This document shows, one piece after another, positions 37,148 to 46,764 of a stretch of 53,163 bases of DNA. Source of the DNA: Prochlorococcaceae cyanobacterium jk18x22bins.40 (GTDB lineage Bacteria > Cyanobacteriota > Cyanobacteriia > PCC-6307 > Cyanobiaceae). The DNA is taken from positions 1 through 53,163 of the forward strand of contig JAJDVL010000002.1 in NCBI GenBank assembly GCA_022826155.1, read 5' to 3'. Both the position numbers and the translations under genes were made by a program. The notes below the pieces were generated by a model. That model did not search any database and had not been told where the DNA came from. It saw only the letters and a list, made by a program, of their open reading frames with translations. Each line of letters starts with the position of its first letter. Within the stretch, counting starts at the first letter, position 1.

Positions 37148-37723
37148 TCAATCCGCCAGCGCCGTGAACGGGGTTCGCCAACGGCCTTGCATCTCCCGAT
37201 TGAACGGGGGCTGCCAGTAGTGGATCAGCCGGGTCTCCTGGGCTCGGCGCGCTGTCCGTTGGGATGGGGCGTCACACCAGAACCGCACCGAGACGGCTGC
37301 GGTGAGGTCCACCGTCTGTAACGTTTGCAGGTAGCTGGCCAGGTAGGCCTTGCAGTCGTGGCCGCCCTTCCAGCGCCGTGCCGCTTGACCGGTTTCACCC
37401 ACGTATAACAGCAGGGCATGGGGCAGGTGGGGGGCATCGTCGATGACGAAATAATGGGCAGCCCCCTGGTTGGGGGGCTCCGGCCAGCGCCAAAAGCTCA
37501 GCGGCTGGGGCAGTAGCGAGAAGGGATCAATGCCATAGGGCGGCAGGGAGTCCTGGGCAGTGGCAAACAACTGCCCCTGATGGCCGCTTCCCCCAAGGCG
37601 GGCAGCCTGCTGGTGGCTGGCCACGCCAGCTTGCCAGTGCCGGAGTTGATCCGGGCGCAGGTGCAGGTGACCCCCAGTCAGGCGGCTGTCGTCTCCTGTG
37701 GGGAACAAGTTTGGCTGGGTCAT
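37148..37723 (-). CDS. GIY-YIG domain protein
   Basis: A 191-residue protein. After an ~85-residue N-terminal region specific to cyanobacteria lies a GIY-YIG-type fold: HALLLYVGETGQAARRWKGG with Arg, then ARRAQETRLIHYWQPPFNRE, supplying Glu and the asparagine. It may be a nuclease, though these small cyanobacterial versions have no assigned role. The ATG overlaps the stop of the HhH-protein gene (ATGA), so the pair is translationally coupled. Confidence 0.78.
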   Translation of the reverse strand: MTQPNLFPTGDDSRLTGGHLHLRPDQLRHWQAGVASHQQAARLGGSGHQGQLFATAQDSLPPYGIDPFSLLPQPLSFWRWPEPPNQGAAHYFVIDDAPHLPHALLLYVGETGQAARRWKGGHDCKAYLASYLQTLQTVDLTAAVSVRFWCDAPSQRTARRAQETRLIHYWQPPFNREMQGRWRTPFTALAD

Positions 37724-38463
37724 GGCCCGGCAGAGAATGGAGGACTGGACCGGTCCGGTTCGAACGCTCGACTGGGAAGGTCCGGTGAGACCGGGCCACG
37801 GCCACAGTGGAGCCGCCCCGCCAAGGCCGCCATCATCGGATCCGGCAGTCGCAAACGGCTTTGCAGGTCAGTCAAACTGAGAAACCGCCCCCGCTGGCGT
37901 TCCCGCAGCAGCAAGGCCACCTGGTCCCCATCCAGGCCAGGCAGGCTGCGCAACTGGGGTCCATTGGCCCCGTTTACGTCCACCAACGGGGGCAGGCGTG
38001 GGGGGTCTCCATGGGAACGGAACACCAAAACAGGCTGCCAGAGCCGGAGCAAGGCGGGGGACACCCCCAGTTGTTGCCCCAACTCCGCCAAATCATGGAG
38101 GTGGGTGCCCCGACGCTGGAGTTGCAGCAGCCGCTCGATCCACTGCCAATGCATCCCGGGCAGCCGTTGCCATTGGGCCGCGGGGGCCCGATTCACGTCC
38201 AGTTGGACCCCCAGCCGGGCAGCACGTTGCACGCTGGCCTCGTCCGGCAAGGACAAACATGGATTTTGGTGAAGTTTTAACGACAGCAGTTCCAGCTCCA
38301 CAGCCTCGTCATGGCCATCCCGCCCAGGCGCTGTTGTCGCCACCGGATCCCGTGGCAAATGCCCCGTAGCCTGGAGGAGGCGACGGGCCAGAGGATCAAG
38401 CCAGTGCCCCTTGGCGACCAACGACCCATCTTCGAGGAAGCCCAAGTGTGGCAAATACGCCAA
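37720..38463 (-). CDS. Helix-hairpin-helix DNA-binding protein (ComEA-like domains)
   Basis: A 247-residue protein with at least two helix-hairpin-helix segments: DVNRAPAAQWQRLPGMHWQW (~90-120) and DVNGANGPQLRSLPGLDGDQ (~180-210). These are the same style as ComEA DNA-binding motifs. No signal peptide is visible, so it is probably cytoplasmic. The start appears to be TTG 38463. It is coupled to the GIY-YIG gene, which suggests a shared DNA-related role. Confidence 0.75.
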   Translation of the reverse strand: MAYLPHLGFLEDGSLVAKGHWLDPLARRLLQATGHLPRDPVATTAPGRDGHDEAVELELLSLKLHQNPCLSLPDEASVQRAARLGVQLDVNRAPAAQWQRLPGMHWQWIERLLQLQRRGTHLHDLAELGQQLGVSPALLRLWQPVLVFRSHGDPPRLPPLVDVNGANGPQLRSLPGLDGDQVALLLRERQRGRFLSLTDLQSRLRLPDPMMAALAGRLHCGRGPVSPDLPSRAFEPDRSSPPFSAGP

Positions 38464-38535
38464 TCACGGCAAGCCTACAGGCAGCGGTTCATGGTGACAA
38501 TTGAAGACACCAGGGTCCCTTCACGCAGTTAAGCC

Positions 38536-38853
38536 ATGAGCTTCTTTGAGTCGGAGATTGTCCAGCAGGAGTCGCAGCGCCTCTTTGAGGACTACCAGAA
38601 ACTCATGCATCTTGGCAGTGACTACGGCAAGTTTGACCGGGAAGGCAAGAAGCTTTTCATTGCCCAGATGGAGGCGCTCATGGAGCGTTATCGGATCTTC
38701 ATGAAGCGCTTTGAACTCTCCGACGACTTCCAGGCCCGCATGACGGTGGAGCAGCTCAGGACCCAACTGGGCCAGTTTGGCATCACCCCGGATCAGATGT
38801 TTGACCAGGCAAAGCGCACCTTGGAGCAGATGCGCCGTCAAACAAGCAGTTGA
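38536..38853 (+). CDS. DUF1825 family protein
   Basis: A 105-residue helical protein starting MSFFESEIVQQESQRLFEDY. It matches the cyanobacterial DUF1825 pattern, with FDREGKKLFIAQMEALMERY and MTVEQLRTQLGQFGITPDQM. Function unknown; conserved in almost all cyanobacteria. Confidence 0.9.
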   Translation: MSFFESEIVQQESQRLFEDYQKLMHLGSDYGKFDREGKKLFIAQMEALMERYRIFMKRFELSDDFQARMTVEQLRTQLGQFGITPDQMFDQAKRTLEQMRRQTSS

Positions 38854-38911
38854 GGTGGCGCCAGGCAGTTGAGGCAGTGGTCTACCATCCAGCCTGGCCA
38901 TACCGCACTGG

Positions 38912-40222
38912 ATGACATTCCCCAGTTGGTTGGAACGGGGTCTGGCGGACCTGTTCCCCAATGCTGCCGATCAGCGGAACCACACCTTGTCGGCCCGGCT
39001 GACTGCAGCACAGCAGGTCAATCGCCCCCTGCGCGTGAAGCTGGGCATTGATCCCACCGCCAGTTCCATTCACCTGGGGCACACCATCCTCTATCGCAAG
39101 CTGCGGGCCTTTCAGGACGCTGGCCACACTGCGGTTGTGATCATTGGGGATTTCACCGCCCGGATCGGGGATCCCACCGACAAATCAACCACCCGCCCTC
39201 AGCTCGGCGCCCAGGAGGTTGAGGAGAACGCCCGCACATATCTGGAGCAGTTGCGCCCGATTCTGGATTTTGACACGCCGGGACGCCTGGACATTCAGCG
39301 GAACAGCACATGGCTGGCCAAGCTGGATCTGACCCAGGTGATCGGGTTGCTGGGCACGGCAACCGTAGGGCAAATGCTGGCCAAGGAGGATTTTGCCAAT
39401 CGCTATGGGCGGGGCGCCCCCATTGCCCTCCATGAGTTTCTCTATCCCCTCCTGCAGGGCTACGACTCCGTGATGGTCAAGGCGGACGTGGAGTTGGGGG
39501 GGACAGACCAGAAGTTCAACGTGGCCATGGGGCGGGATCTACAGCGTCATTTTGGCCAACCGCCACAATTCGGGCTGCTGATGCCCATTCTCACGGGCAT
39601 TGACGGCGTCCGGAAGATGAGCAAGAGCCTGGGCAACACCATCGGTCTTCAGGAGGATCCCCTCGCCACCTATTCCAAGCTGGAGAAGGTGGCGGATGCC
39701 GTGGTGGACGACTACATCACCCTGCTCACCGATCTGGATCCAGCAACTCTGCCCAAGGATCCCCGCCAGCGGCAAAAAACCATGGCCCTGGAGGTCACCG
39801 CCTGTCTCCATGGCAGGGAGGCTGCACGGAAGGCTCAGGCCGCTGCATCTGCAATTGTCTATACTTTTGATGCCTCCGCCTCCATCTCCGAAAACATTGG
39901 AACAGAGCAACAAATAAATGAACCAACTGAAGTTCCCTGCCCCTCCGTAACCCACGAAACAGAGGTACTCCGCAACGCGTCTCTAGCTTCTCTCCCTTGG
40001 GACTGGTCAACCCCCATTCCGGCCTATCAACTGCTGCATGGGGTCTTCAAATCTCAGGCAGGACTCAAAAGCACCAGCGACGCCCGCCGCCGTATCCAAG
40101 GGGGCGCTCTGCGTCTTAATGGGGAAAAGATCACCGATCCCAAAACGACCTTCACCCAAGAGGACCTGGAGGGGAAAGTGCTCCAACTGGGGAAAAAGGT
40201 CTTCTGCCGTCTGGTTGGCTGA
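38912..40222 (+). CDS. tyrS: Tyrosyl-tRNA synthetase
   Basis: Class I synthetase charging tRNA-Tyr, 436 residues. The HIGH-type motif is seen in [14 protein letters not shown] and the KMSKS signature in [15 protein letters not shown]. The C-terminal S4-like domain is [20 protein letters not shown]. Between catalytic and S4 domains (about residues 312-362) is an AT-richer stretch with Ser/Thr/Glu-rich sequence that seems longer than in relatives. It overlaps pyrF by 1 nt. Confidence 0.95.
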   Translation: MTFPSWLERGLADLFPNAADQRNHTLSARLTAAQQVNRPLRVKLGIDPTASSIHLGHTILYRKLRAFQDAGHTAVVIIGDFTARIGDPTDKSTTRPQLGAQEVEENARTYLEQLRPILDFDTPGRLDIQRNSTWLAKLDLTQVIGLLGTATVGQMLAKEDFANRYGRGAPIALHEFLYPLLQGYDSVMVKADVELGGTDQKFNVAMGRDLQRHFGQPPQFGLLMPILTGIDGVRKMSKSLGNTIGLQEDPLATYSKLEKVADAVVDDYITLLTDLDPATLPKDPRQRQKTMALEVTACLHGREAARKAQAAASAIVYTFDASASISENIGTEQQINEPTEVPCPSVTHETEVLRNASLASLPWDWSTPIPAYQLLHGVFKSQAGLKSTSDARRRIQGGALRLNGEKITDPKTTFTQEDLEGKVLQLGKKVFCRLVG

Positions 40223-40989
40223 TGGGCGGTATGGGCAACACGGCGGATCTTCAGGCACTCTTGCCCACCTCCCCGGAAGAGCGGCTCATTCTGGCGTTGG
40301 ATGGGTGTGACGGGGATGGGGCCCTGGCGCTGGTGGAGGGGATCCCTGGGTTGTGCTGGGTGAAGGTGGGTTTGGAGCTATTCATCAGCGCGGGGCCTGC
40401 CATTGTGACGCAACTGCGTAGCCGTGGCCTTCAGGTGTTTCTGGATCTCAAGTTTCATGACATTCCCGCCACCATGGCTGGAGCCTGCCGCCGTGTCGCC
40501 CGGCTTGGAGCCGGCTTGCTCACGGTTCATGCCAGCGCAGGCACGGAGGCCATGGCCATGGCCATGGAAGCCACCGCCGAGGCCGCCATGGCTGCCGGCG
40601 TGTCTCCCCCCCTACTCCTGGCGGTCACCGTCCTTACCAGTTGGCAACCCCAGCCCTTCCGCCAGCAACTGGCCGTTGCGGACCCCCTATCAGCCCATGT
40701 GGAGCACCTGGCCCGGCTGGCGGCCCAGGCCGGTCTCCGTGGCTGCGTCTGCGCCCCCCGGGATGCTGCGCGGCTCCACCACCAGCAGCCCACCATGGCC
40801 CTGGTCACCCCCGGAATCCGCATCCACCGCATCCAGGGGGACGACCAGGCCCGAACCATGACGCCAACGGAGGCCATGGCCACGGGTGCCACATGGCTGG
40901 TGGTGGGTCGGCCCGTGACCCAGGCCGTGGATCCCGGCCTGGCGTTTGCCCAACTCTGCCAGCAGGTTGCCGCAACTCCCGCTGCCTAG
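40222..40989 (+). CDS. pyrF: Orotidine 5'-phosphate decarboxylase
   Basis: Makes UMP in pyrimidine synthesis. The 255-residue product has the catalytic LDLKFHDIPATMAGACRRVA, with Asp-Lys-Asp residues, and ends in the phosphate-binding region ATWLVVGRPVTQAVDPGLAF. ATG 40222 uses the last base of the tyrS stop, so the genes are coupled. It converges with the autotransporter gene with a 4-nt overlap of stop codons. Confidence 0.95.
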   Translation: MGGMGNTADLQALLPTSPEERLILALDGCDGDGALALVEGIPGLCWVKVGLELFISAGPAIVTQLRSRGLQVFLDLKFHDIPATMAGACRRVARLGAGLLTVHASAGTEAMAMAMEATAEAAMAAGVSPPLLLAVTVLTSWQPQPFRQQLAVADPLSAHVEHLARLAAQAGLRGCVCAPRDAARLHHQQPTMALVTPGIRIHRIQGDDQARTMTPTEAMATGATWLVVGRPVTQAVDPGLAFAQLCQQVAATPAA

Positions 40990-43826
40990 AACCGGGTTCC
41001 GAGCCGGAGGCTGGCGGCATAGCGGTTGTCGTCCGAACCCAGGGGGGACGCGGAAATCTCTCCACCCAACGACCACCGGTTCCAGTGAACCACTGCGCCC
41101 AGACCCAGCACCAACCGGGTGCGGTCGACCTCCGAGCCGAGGCGCTCACCCGAGACCTCCACGACTGTCTCCCCATCCCCAAGCACCCGCTCGACGCCCA
41201 GCCGGCCCCGCAGATCGAGCGTCCGTTCGTCGCCGTCCCATGTGTGCGTGGTTTCCGTGACGATGCCGAGGCCAGCGATGGACTGCGCTGCCTCCCGGAG
41301 TGAAACACGGGATCCAACGGCGTCCTGGAAGTCGTCCATGGAAACCTCCGAGTGGGTCAACCAGGCCTGGGGCGTGACCGACAGATGGTCAGCCAGTGAG
41401 AAACGCCGTCCCGCTTCGACACCGATGGACCGGACCGTCGCACCCGCTCCATCCTTCAGGGACCCCCGGCCGTCCCCGCGCAGGTCCGTGTCGTAGCGGG
41501 TCAACGAGACGCTGCCGCTGGCGTAATAGCCGACGGCGTTGTTCCAGGAGATCCCGGCTGACCCGCCGAAGCCCGAAGCGTCAATCCTGCCGCCGCCCGT
41601 CGCTGCGGCCACGTCCGCCGAGCCGTTCACATGGCGCAGGGCGACCCAACCGGTCATGTTCTGCTGTTGGGAAAACCCGAACTCCACCCCCAACTCGGTC
41701 TCGAAGCGGTTGAAATCGTAGGTTGCACCCACATGGGAGTGGTCCGGTTCGTAGGAGCCCTGGCCACCCGAAACCTTGATCCACGCCGGTGAACCGGGGA
41801 TGCGCAGCCGCTTTCCGGCCGTATCCTCCCCTTGGTCCAGCCGCAGCATGAACCCGGGCAACGCCTCGTAGACCGCTGCACGCGGCGCATAGGGGCTCAT
41901 GAAGTCTGTCAGCTTGAACACCCGTCCCGCAACGACCTCCGAGGGCTGAAGGGATACGTCGCGTGCGCCGTTCGGCGCCAACGCACCGGTTGCACCCGCT
42001 GTCTTGTCGTGCAGGACCACGCCGTTTACCGTGATTGTGGTCATGCCGTCGTCGTTCCTGATCTCACCTGCGATTGCCTGGCTCGGCAGGCGATTGTCCA
42101 AGGTCACGTCGATATCCAACTCGGCCCCCTCTCCCTCGGCCCGCACGGCGACACCGGAGTCCGCGCCAACGCTACCCTGGGGGCCAATTTCGACCCGTCC
42201 GCCCTGGTAAAGCCGTACTCCCGCCCCGACGACCGGTGAGTCTCCTTCACGATCTAAAATGGAGCCGCCCCACACGCGCCCGTTCACGACCACGTTCTGG
42301 CTGTGGATTTCGCCGCGGGAGCCACCCGGCTCTTCTGTCGGGACCGATACGCCTGCGGGGGCCTTGACCGGTCCCGTCCTGTCGCCAAATATCCGGCCGG
42401 TGAGACCCAGAAGGATGCCGGAACTTCCCGGCCCCTCCCCTGTAATCCTCCCGCCGTCCACGTGAACATCGATAGCGCCTTCGCCCGAGAAGTTGAATGA
42501 CCGAATGCCAGCGACAGTCTCTCCCGTCGCCTTAACAGTTGAATCGTGAACCGTAATGTCAACGTCACCCGTGCCCTCGTAGCGTTGCCCCCCGCCAATG
42601 CCCACGGAACGGTCGCCGCTCACCTCGATATCCACGTCTTGGGCGGCTATGCTGATAGGGCCGCCACCGTCATGCACGAAGGCAATCCCGCCGGAGTCTG
42701 CGCCGTTTACCACTATACTAGCGCGCTGTACATCAACGTCAACGTCGCCCGTACCACGATGGAAACCAGTAATGCCGTCGACATATCTTTGCCCATGGAC
42801 CTCAATGTTGACGTCTTGGGCATCAACGGAGAGATTTCCCTCTGAGTTCTTCCCCCAGTAGGCATAGATAATGCCGTTCGAGTTTTGACCTCCGCGGACC
42901 TTAATGTCAGCATCTCGCACATGGATGTTGGAGTTGCCACGGCCAAGGTGGTAGCCAAAGACTGCGTCATTCGAACCTGCGTCGCCGCTAACGTCGATTT
43001 CCACTTTTTGGACATCGACGTCGACATCTCCGTTGCCACTGTGGATAGTAGCAACGCCAGCGACCCAGCGGCCATTGCTTTTGATGGTGGAGTCCTGCAG
43101 GACCACGTTCAAGTAGCCCTCACTGCCCTGATATCCAACGATGCCGCCACTCCACGCCCAATCCTCATCATTATAATTAGAAACGTTACTATCAATGGAA
43201 ATGTTGCGGACGACGAGATCATGGTCGCCGCTGAACTCCTGGTCTGTATCATAACCGTCTCCACGATAGGCATGGATAGCATGAGGGAGTGACCATTCAC
43301 TGTTGATCGAGAAGGAACCGCCCGAGATTTCCGTGCGCAATGCGCCCGACTTCCCGTGATGGGCAACCGAAATCCCTCTCCCGTTCGAAGTCACGTCGGC
43401 GGAAGAGAAGAACGAGATGTTGCCGGTGTAGTCCGCATCCGTCTCGATCCTGACGGAGCTGTAGAGGGGGCGTCCGGAGACGGTGCCGACTCCACTGGGA
43501 AACAACAGTGGGTCGTCGTCGGAGTTGTCGCGGTCGTAGCGTATGGAGAGGCCATCAATGAACCGGATGACGATATTGCTCCTGTGGGCCTTGGTGAGGC
43601 GATACACGATGTTGCCGTCCGTGGCCGCATCGTAGTTCGAGGATGAGCAGACGATTGGCGCCCCGGCTGCGAGCGGACCGCATTCTTCCTCTGCCCGCGC
43701 CGCGCCAAAGGCGCCGAGTACAACGGTCACGAGGATGGCAGCGGCGCCCAGCGAGGGCATCCTTTGCGCCTGCCCCAGCCGAAAGCCCTGCTGGTTCATG
43801 TGTGGAAGAATGCGACTCCTATTCAT
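40986..43826 (-). CDS. Autotransporter with beta-helix passenger
   Basis: A ~946-residue surface protein from ATG 43826; ATG 43799 is an alternative. It has an N-terminal signal (AAAILVTVVLGAFGAARA|EE). The passenger (~30-650) includes a series of ~40-residue repeats at about 230-465, with units such as GDVDVDVQKVEIDVSGDAG, GNLSVDAQDVNIEVHGQRYV and GTGDVDITVHDSTVKATGET, a pattern of parallel beta-helix. The last ~270 residues form an autotransporter beta-barrel (SPAWIKVSGGQGSYEPDHSH onward), ending YAASLRLGTRF with the terminal Phe required for BAM insertion. Such proteins are typical of proteobacteria and rare in cyanobacteria. No secretion partner is needed beyond Sec and BAM. Confidence 0.88.
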   Translation of the reverse strand: MNRSRILPHMNQQGFRLGQAQRMPSLGAAAILVTVVLGAFGAARAEEECGPLAAGAPIVCSSSNYDAATDGNIVYRLTKAHRSNIVIRFIDGLSIRYDRDNSDDDPLLFPSGVGTVSGRPLYSSVRIETDADYTGNISFFSSADVTSNGRGISVAHHGKSGALRTEISGGSFSINSEWSLPHAIHAYRGDGYDTDQEFSGDHDLVVRNISIDSNVSNYNDEDWAWSGGIVGYQGSEGYLNVVLQDSTIKSNGRWVAGVATIHSGNGDVDVDVQKVEIDVSGDAGSNDAVFGYHLGRGNSNIHVRDADIKVRGGQNSNGIIYAYWGKNSEGNLSVDAQDVNIEVHGQRYVDGITGFHRGTGDVDVDVQRASIVVNGADSGGIAFVHDGGGPISIAAQDVDIEVSGDRSVGIGGGQRYEGTGDVDITVHDSTVKATGETVAGIRSFNFSGEGAIDVHVDGGRITGEGPGSSGILLGLTGRIFGDRTGPVKAPAGVSVPTEEPGGSRGEIHSQNVVVNGRVWGGSILDREGDSPVVGAGVRLYQGGRVEIGPQGSVGADSGVAVRAEGEGAELDIDVTLDNRLPSQAIAGEIRNDDGMTTITVNGVVLHDKTAGATGALAPNGARDVSLQPSEVVAGRVFKLTDFMSPYAPRAAVYEALPGFMLRLDQGEDTAGKRLRIPGSPAWIKVSGGQGSYEPDHSHVGATYDFNRFETELGVEFGFSQQQNMTGWVALRHVNGSADVAAATGGGRIDASGFGGSAGISWNNAVGYYASGSVSLTRYDTDLRGDGRGSLKDGAGATVRSIGVEAGRRFSLADHLSVTPQAWLTHSEVSMDDFQDAVGSRVSLREAAQSIAGLGIVTETTHTWDGDERTLDLRGRLGVERVLGDGETVVEVSGERLGSEVDRTRLVLGLGAVVHWNRWSLGGEISASPLGSDDNRYAASLRLGTRF

Positions 43827-43906
43827 AAATTGGCTTGCCGATGGCGCGAGAACAAAGACAAACTTAATCTGCAGGGGAAATTTCTGCCCGAATTGTAACT
43901 TGGCTT

Positions 43907-44434
43907 TCAAGCCAGGTTGCGCCGTGTGGCCCTTGCAATCTGGGCAATGGCCTGGCGCTGGGCAGCGTCGTAGTTCCAGCGCTCCAGAAACGCCACGTCC
44001 GCACCGTGGCCCTCGGTTGCCGCCAGCAGTTGGTCGAGGCGTTGCCGGACGATCGGAGGATCCAGTCGGGTGAGGAGGGCCTGGGCGCGCCGTTGCACTT
44101 GCAGGGACCCTTTGGCCTGCTCCCCATGCCCCTGTTGCTGATGCTCAACGGCCATGGCGGTCCCCATGGCCAGGTTGCGGACCACCAGGTCCACCACCGC
44201 CTTCCCACCACGGTGGAGCTGCTCCACGATGGGGGTGGGAGGGTGATCCAGCAAGGGGCCAGGCCCTGCCAGGGCCACCACAAAAAAGCCACGGCGCCCA
44301 TCGGCGCTGGTCAGGAGACCTGCCAACTGCTGGGCCAGCGCCTCAGCGGTCATGTCGCCCGCCTGCCATTGCCGCAGCCAGAATTCTGTGCGGTTGATGG
44401 CCTCGGCAAAGGACAGGGGTTGCTCCGGGTGCAT
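43907..44434 (-). CDS. Conserved cyanobacterial hypothetical protein
   Basis: A 175-residue, mostly helical protein beginning MHPEQPLSFAEAINRTEFWL. Recognisable conserved stretches are RRGFFVVALAGPGPLLDHPP, VDLVVRNLAMGTAMAVEHQQ and VAFLERWNYDAAQRQAIAQI. As I recall, picocyanobacteria keep a similar gene beside era. Function unknown. ATG 44452 would add six residues; longer frames overlap the leader of era. A small hairpin lies at the 3' end. Confidence 0.75.
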   Translation of the reverse strand: MHPEQPLSFAEAINRTEFWLRQWQAGDMTAEALAQQLAGLLTSADGRRGFFVVALAGPGPLLDHPPTPIVEQLHRGGKAVVDLVVRNLAMGTAMAVEHQQQGHGEQAKGSLQVQRRAQALLTRLDPPIVRQRLDQLLAATEGHGADVAFLERWNYDAAQRQAIAQIARATRRNLA

Positions 44435-44560
44435 GTCTCTCGCTACGCCCATGGCCGCGGGCTTGGCACTCTGCCACAAGATGCCACAAGGTGGGTGAAC
44501 CGCAGCCCACTTGCTGGCAAGCACTGCCAAGCTTGAGATTGGGAGACCCATGCGCTGCTC

Positions 44561-45511
44561 TTGTCCCAGTTCCAGTCCCAAGCCTCGGCGGTCAAGGGTG
44601 ACCACGGCGTTGACCCATCCCCTCCGGGGTATCGCTCCGGCTTTGTGGCCCTGATTGGGCGCCCCAACGTGGGCAAGTCAACGCTGCTCAACCAACTGGT
44701 GGGCCACAAGGTGGCCATCACCTCCCCTGTGGCCCAGACAACCCGCAACCGCCTGCGGGGCATTCTGACCCGGGCCACGGCCCAATTGGTGCTGCTGGAC
44801 ACCCCCGGCATTCATAAACCCCACCACTTGCTGGGGGAGCACTTGGTCAAGGTGGCGCGTTCAACCATTGGCGAGGTGGATCTGGTGTTGCTGCTCATGG
44901 ATGGCAGCGCGCCACCAGGCCGTGGGGACGCCTACATCGTCCAACTGCTGCGCCACTGCGCCGCTCCGTTGGTGGTGGGTCTCAACAAGCAGGACCTGGT
45001 CACCCCCAAGCGGGCCGCAGAGTTGCAGCGCAGCTACCGCAGCTTGGTGGGCGGTTGTCCGTTTTTTGGTTTCAGCGCCTTGAGTGGCGCTGGCTGTGAA
45101 CAGTTGGTGGAAGGCCTGAGCCAACATCTACCGGAGGGACCCCATCTTTATCCGTCCCATGCTGTCAGTGATCAGCCGGAGCGTCTGCTGCTGGCGGAGC
45201 AGATTCGTGAGCAGGTGTTGCACCTGACCCGGGAAGAGGTGCCCCACAGCGTAGCTGTGCATATTGACGACATTCGGGAAGAGCGTCAATGCACCCGCAT
45301 CACCGCCGTGGTGCTTGTGGAGCGACGGAGCCAGAAGGGGATTCTGATTGGCAAGGGGGGGACCATGCTGAAAACCATCGGCACCGCTGCACGGTTACAA
45401 ATGCAGACCTTGATTGCCGGTCCTGTCCACCTGGAGCTGTTTGTCAAGGTGTCTCCCCACTGGCGCCGCCACCCGGGACGCCTGGCGGAGCTGGGCTACG
45501 GCCATGGGTGA
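44561..45511 (+). CDS. era: GTPase Era
   Basis: Era assists 16S rRNA maturation and 30S assembly. The 316-residue product has G1 GRPNVGKSTLLNQL, G3 DTPGIHKPHH, G4 GLNKQDLV, and a C-terminal KH domain with GILIGKGGTMLKTIGTAARL. The only start before the G1 motif is TTG 44561, since an in-frame stop lies at 44534-44536. It is the first gene of a row of closely packed genes era-lyase-trmD-ispF-larB. Confidence 0.95.
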   Translation: MSQFQSQASAVKGDHGVDPSPPGYRSGFVALIGRPNVGKSTLLNQLVGHKVAITSPVAQTTRNRLRGILTRATAQLVLLDTPGIHKPHHLLGEHLVKVARSTIGEVDLVLLLMDGSAPPGRGDAYIVQLLRHCAAPLVVGLNKQDLVTPKRAAELQRSYRSLVGGCPFFGFSALSGAGCEQLVEGLSQHLPEGPHLYPSHAVSDQPERLLLAEQIREQVLHLTREEVPHSVAVHIDDIREERQCTRITAVVLVERRSQKGILIGKGGTMLKTIGTAARLQMQTLIAGPVHLELFVKVSPHWRRHPGRLAELGYGHG

Positions 45512-45541
45512 GGATGGGGGCAAATCCCGCCAAACAACGTT

Positions 45542-46027
45542 GTGGCCGCCCCAAGCCCCCCACCCTTCCAACCACCCGCCACTGTGCAGGAGTTGCTGGA
45601 GCGTTGTGCGGGCCGCTGGCTGAGTTTGCGCACCCTGGTGATCGTCAGCCACGAGGAAGAGGGGTGGGACCGGAGTGAATCCGCCCAGTTGGAGTTCAGT
45701 TGGCGCCCGGCGGAGCCGGGGCCTGAACTGGGGGTGTTGCGCCTCCACGGGACGCGGCAGCCGGACTTTCAACTGCGCATGGCAGGTGCGGCCCAGGATC
45801 GGGAGGGCCGTTTCGAGGGCAGCGATGGCCGTTGTGGGCGTTGGCGATTTGATGCGGACCACGTTCTGCAGTTCACTTGGCGCAGCGGCGAGCTGCAGTT
45901 TGCCGAGCGCATCTGGTTCAGCAAAGCGAACCTGCGTCTCCGCAGCCGCACCGTCTCCTGCAGAAACGACCCGTCAGCGGTGCAGGCCTGCGCTTTCTAC
46001 TCGGAAATCCGCCGTTTGCAGCGATGA
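45542..46027 (+). CDS. CpcS/CpeS-family phycobiliprotein lyase
   Basis: Attaches bilin chromophores to phycobiliprotein cysteines. The 161-residue product has the lipocalin-like family features: FAGRW-like start (ERCAGRWLSLRTLVIVSHEE), a central beta-barrel, and the diagnostic ERIWFSKANLRLRSRTV near the end. Start is GTG 45542. I cannot tell CpcS, CpcU or CpeS/U apart by eye. It shows that the organism has phycobilisomes. The stop overlaps the trmD start. Confidence 0.88.
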   Translation: MAAPSPPPFQPPATVQELLERCAGRWLSLRTLVIVSHEEEGWDRSESAQLEFSWRPAEPGPELGVLRLHGTRQPDFQLRMAGAAQDREGRFEGSDGRCGRWRFDADHVLQFTWRSGELQFAERIWFSKANLRLRSRTVSCRNDPSAVQACAFYSEIRRLQR

Positions 46028-46764
46028 TGGAGGAGAGGCAGCCACAGGCGCCCTTGCGGCTGGACGTGGTCAGCCTGTTTCCCCGGACCTTCCAGGCGCT
46101 CCACGGCTTGGGCGTCATCGGTCGGGCCTTCAGGTCGGGTTTGGCGGAGCTTCATACCCACAATCCTCGGGATTTTGCGCCAGGTCCGCACCACAAAGTG
46201 GATGACAGCCCTTACGGCGGTGGAGCAGGCATGGTGCTCAAGCCTGAACCCGTCTTTGCTGCGGTGGAAGCCATTCCCGTGGGTCACCGCCGCCGGATTC
46301 TGCTCATGTGCCCCCAGGGACGTCCTTTTTGCCAGTCCGATGCCCAACGTCTCGCCGCCAACCACGACCAACTGGTGATGATCTGTGGTCACTACGAGGG
46401 CATTGACGAACGGATCCGCCGCCTGGCGGACGAGGAGTTGTGCGTGGGGGACGTGGTGCTCACCGGTGGGGAAATCCCGGCCATGGCCGTGATCAACGGG
46501 GTGCTGCGCCTGCGGCGCGGCACCGTGGGACAGGCTGAATCGTTGCAGCAGGAAAGTTTTTGTCAGGGCTTGCTGGAGTACCCCCACTACACCCGGCCCC
46601 GGGTGTTTCGGGGGATGGAGGTGCCTGGGGTGTTGTGCAGCGGCGACCATGGGGCCGTGGCTCGTTGGCGCCAGGCCCAGCGGGAACAGCGCACCCGCCA
46701 GCGCCGCCCGGAATTGCTGCAGCGCCCATCTGAGACCATGTCCATATCCAGCGACAGCCCATGA
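46024..46764 (+). CDS. trmD: tRNA (guanine37-N1)-methyltransferase
   Basis: Methylates G37 to prevent frameshifting. The 246-residue product has the SPOUT-fold motifs [60 protein letters not shown] and [20 protein letters not shown]. Two successive ATGs (46024 and 46027) overlap the lyase stop. The 3' end overlaps ispF by 4 nt. Confidence 0.96.
   Translation: MMEERQPQAPLRLDVVSLFPRTFQALHGLGVIGRAFRSGLAELHTHNPRDFAPGPHHKVDDSPYGGGAGMVLKPEPVFAAVEAIPVGHRRRILLMCPQGRPFCQSDAQRLAANHDQLVMICGHYEGIDERIRRLADEELCVGDVVLTGGEIPAMAVINGVLRLRRGTVGQAESLQQESFCQGLLEYPHYTRPRVFRGMEVPGVLCSGDHGAVARWRQAQREQRTRQRRPELLQRPSETMSISSDSP

Noticed and set aside
37755-37785. GGTTCGAACGC, resembling a tRNA T-loop
   Set aside because: It lies in the 3' end of the HhH-protein gene and no acceptor, D or anticodon arms can be drawn around it.
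40986-43826. CRISPR or satellite array suggested by repeats in the autotransporter passenger
   Set aside because: The repeats are at protein level (~40 residues) with diverged DNA and no conserved spacer pattern; they fit a beta-helix.
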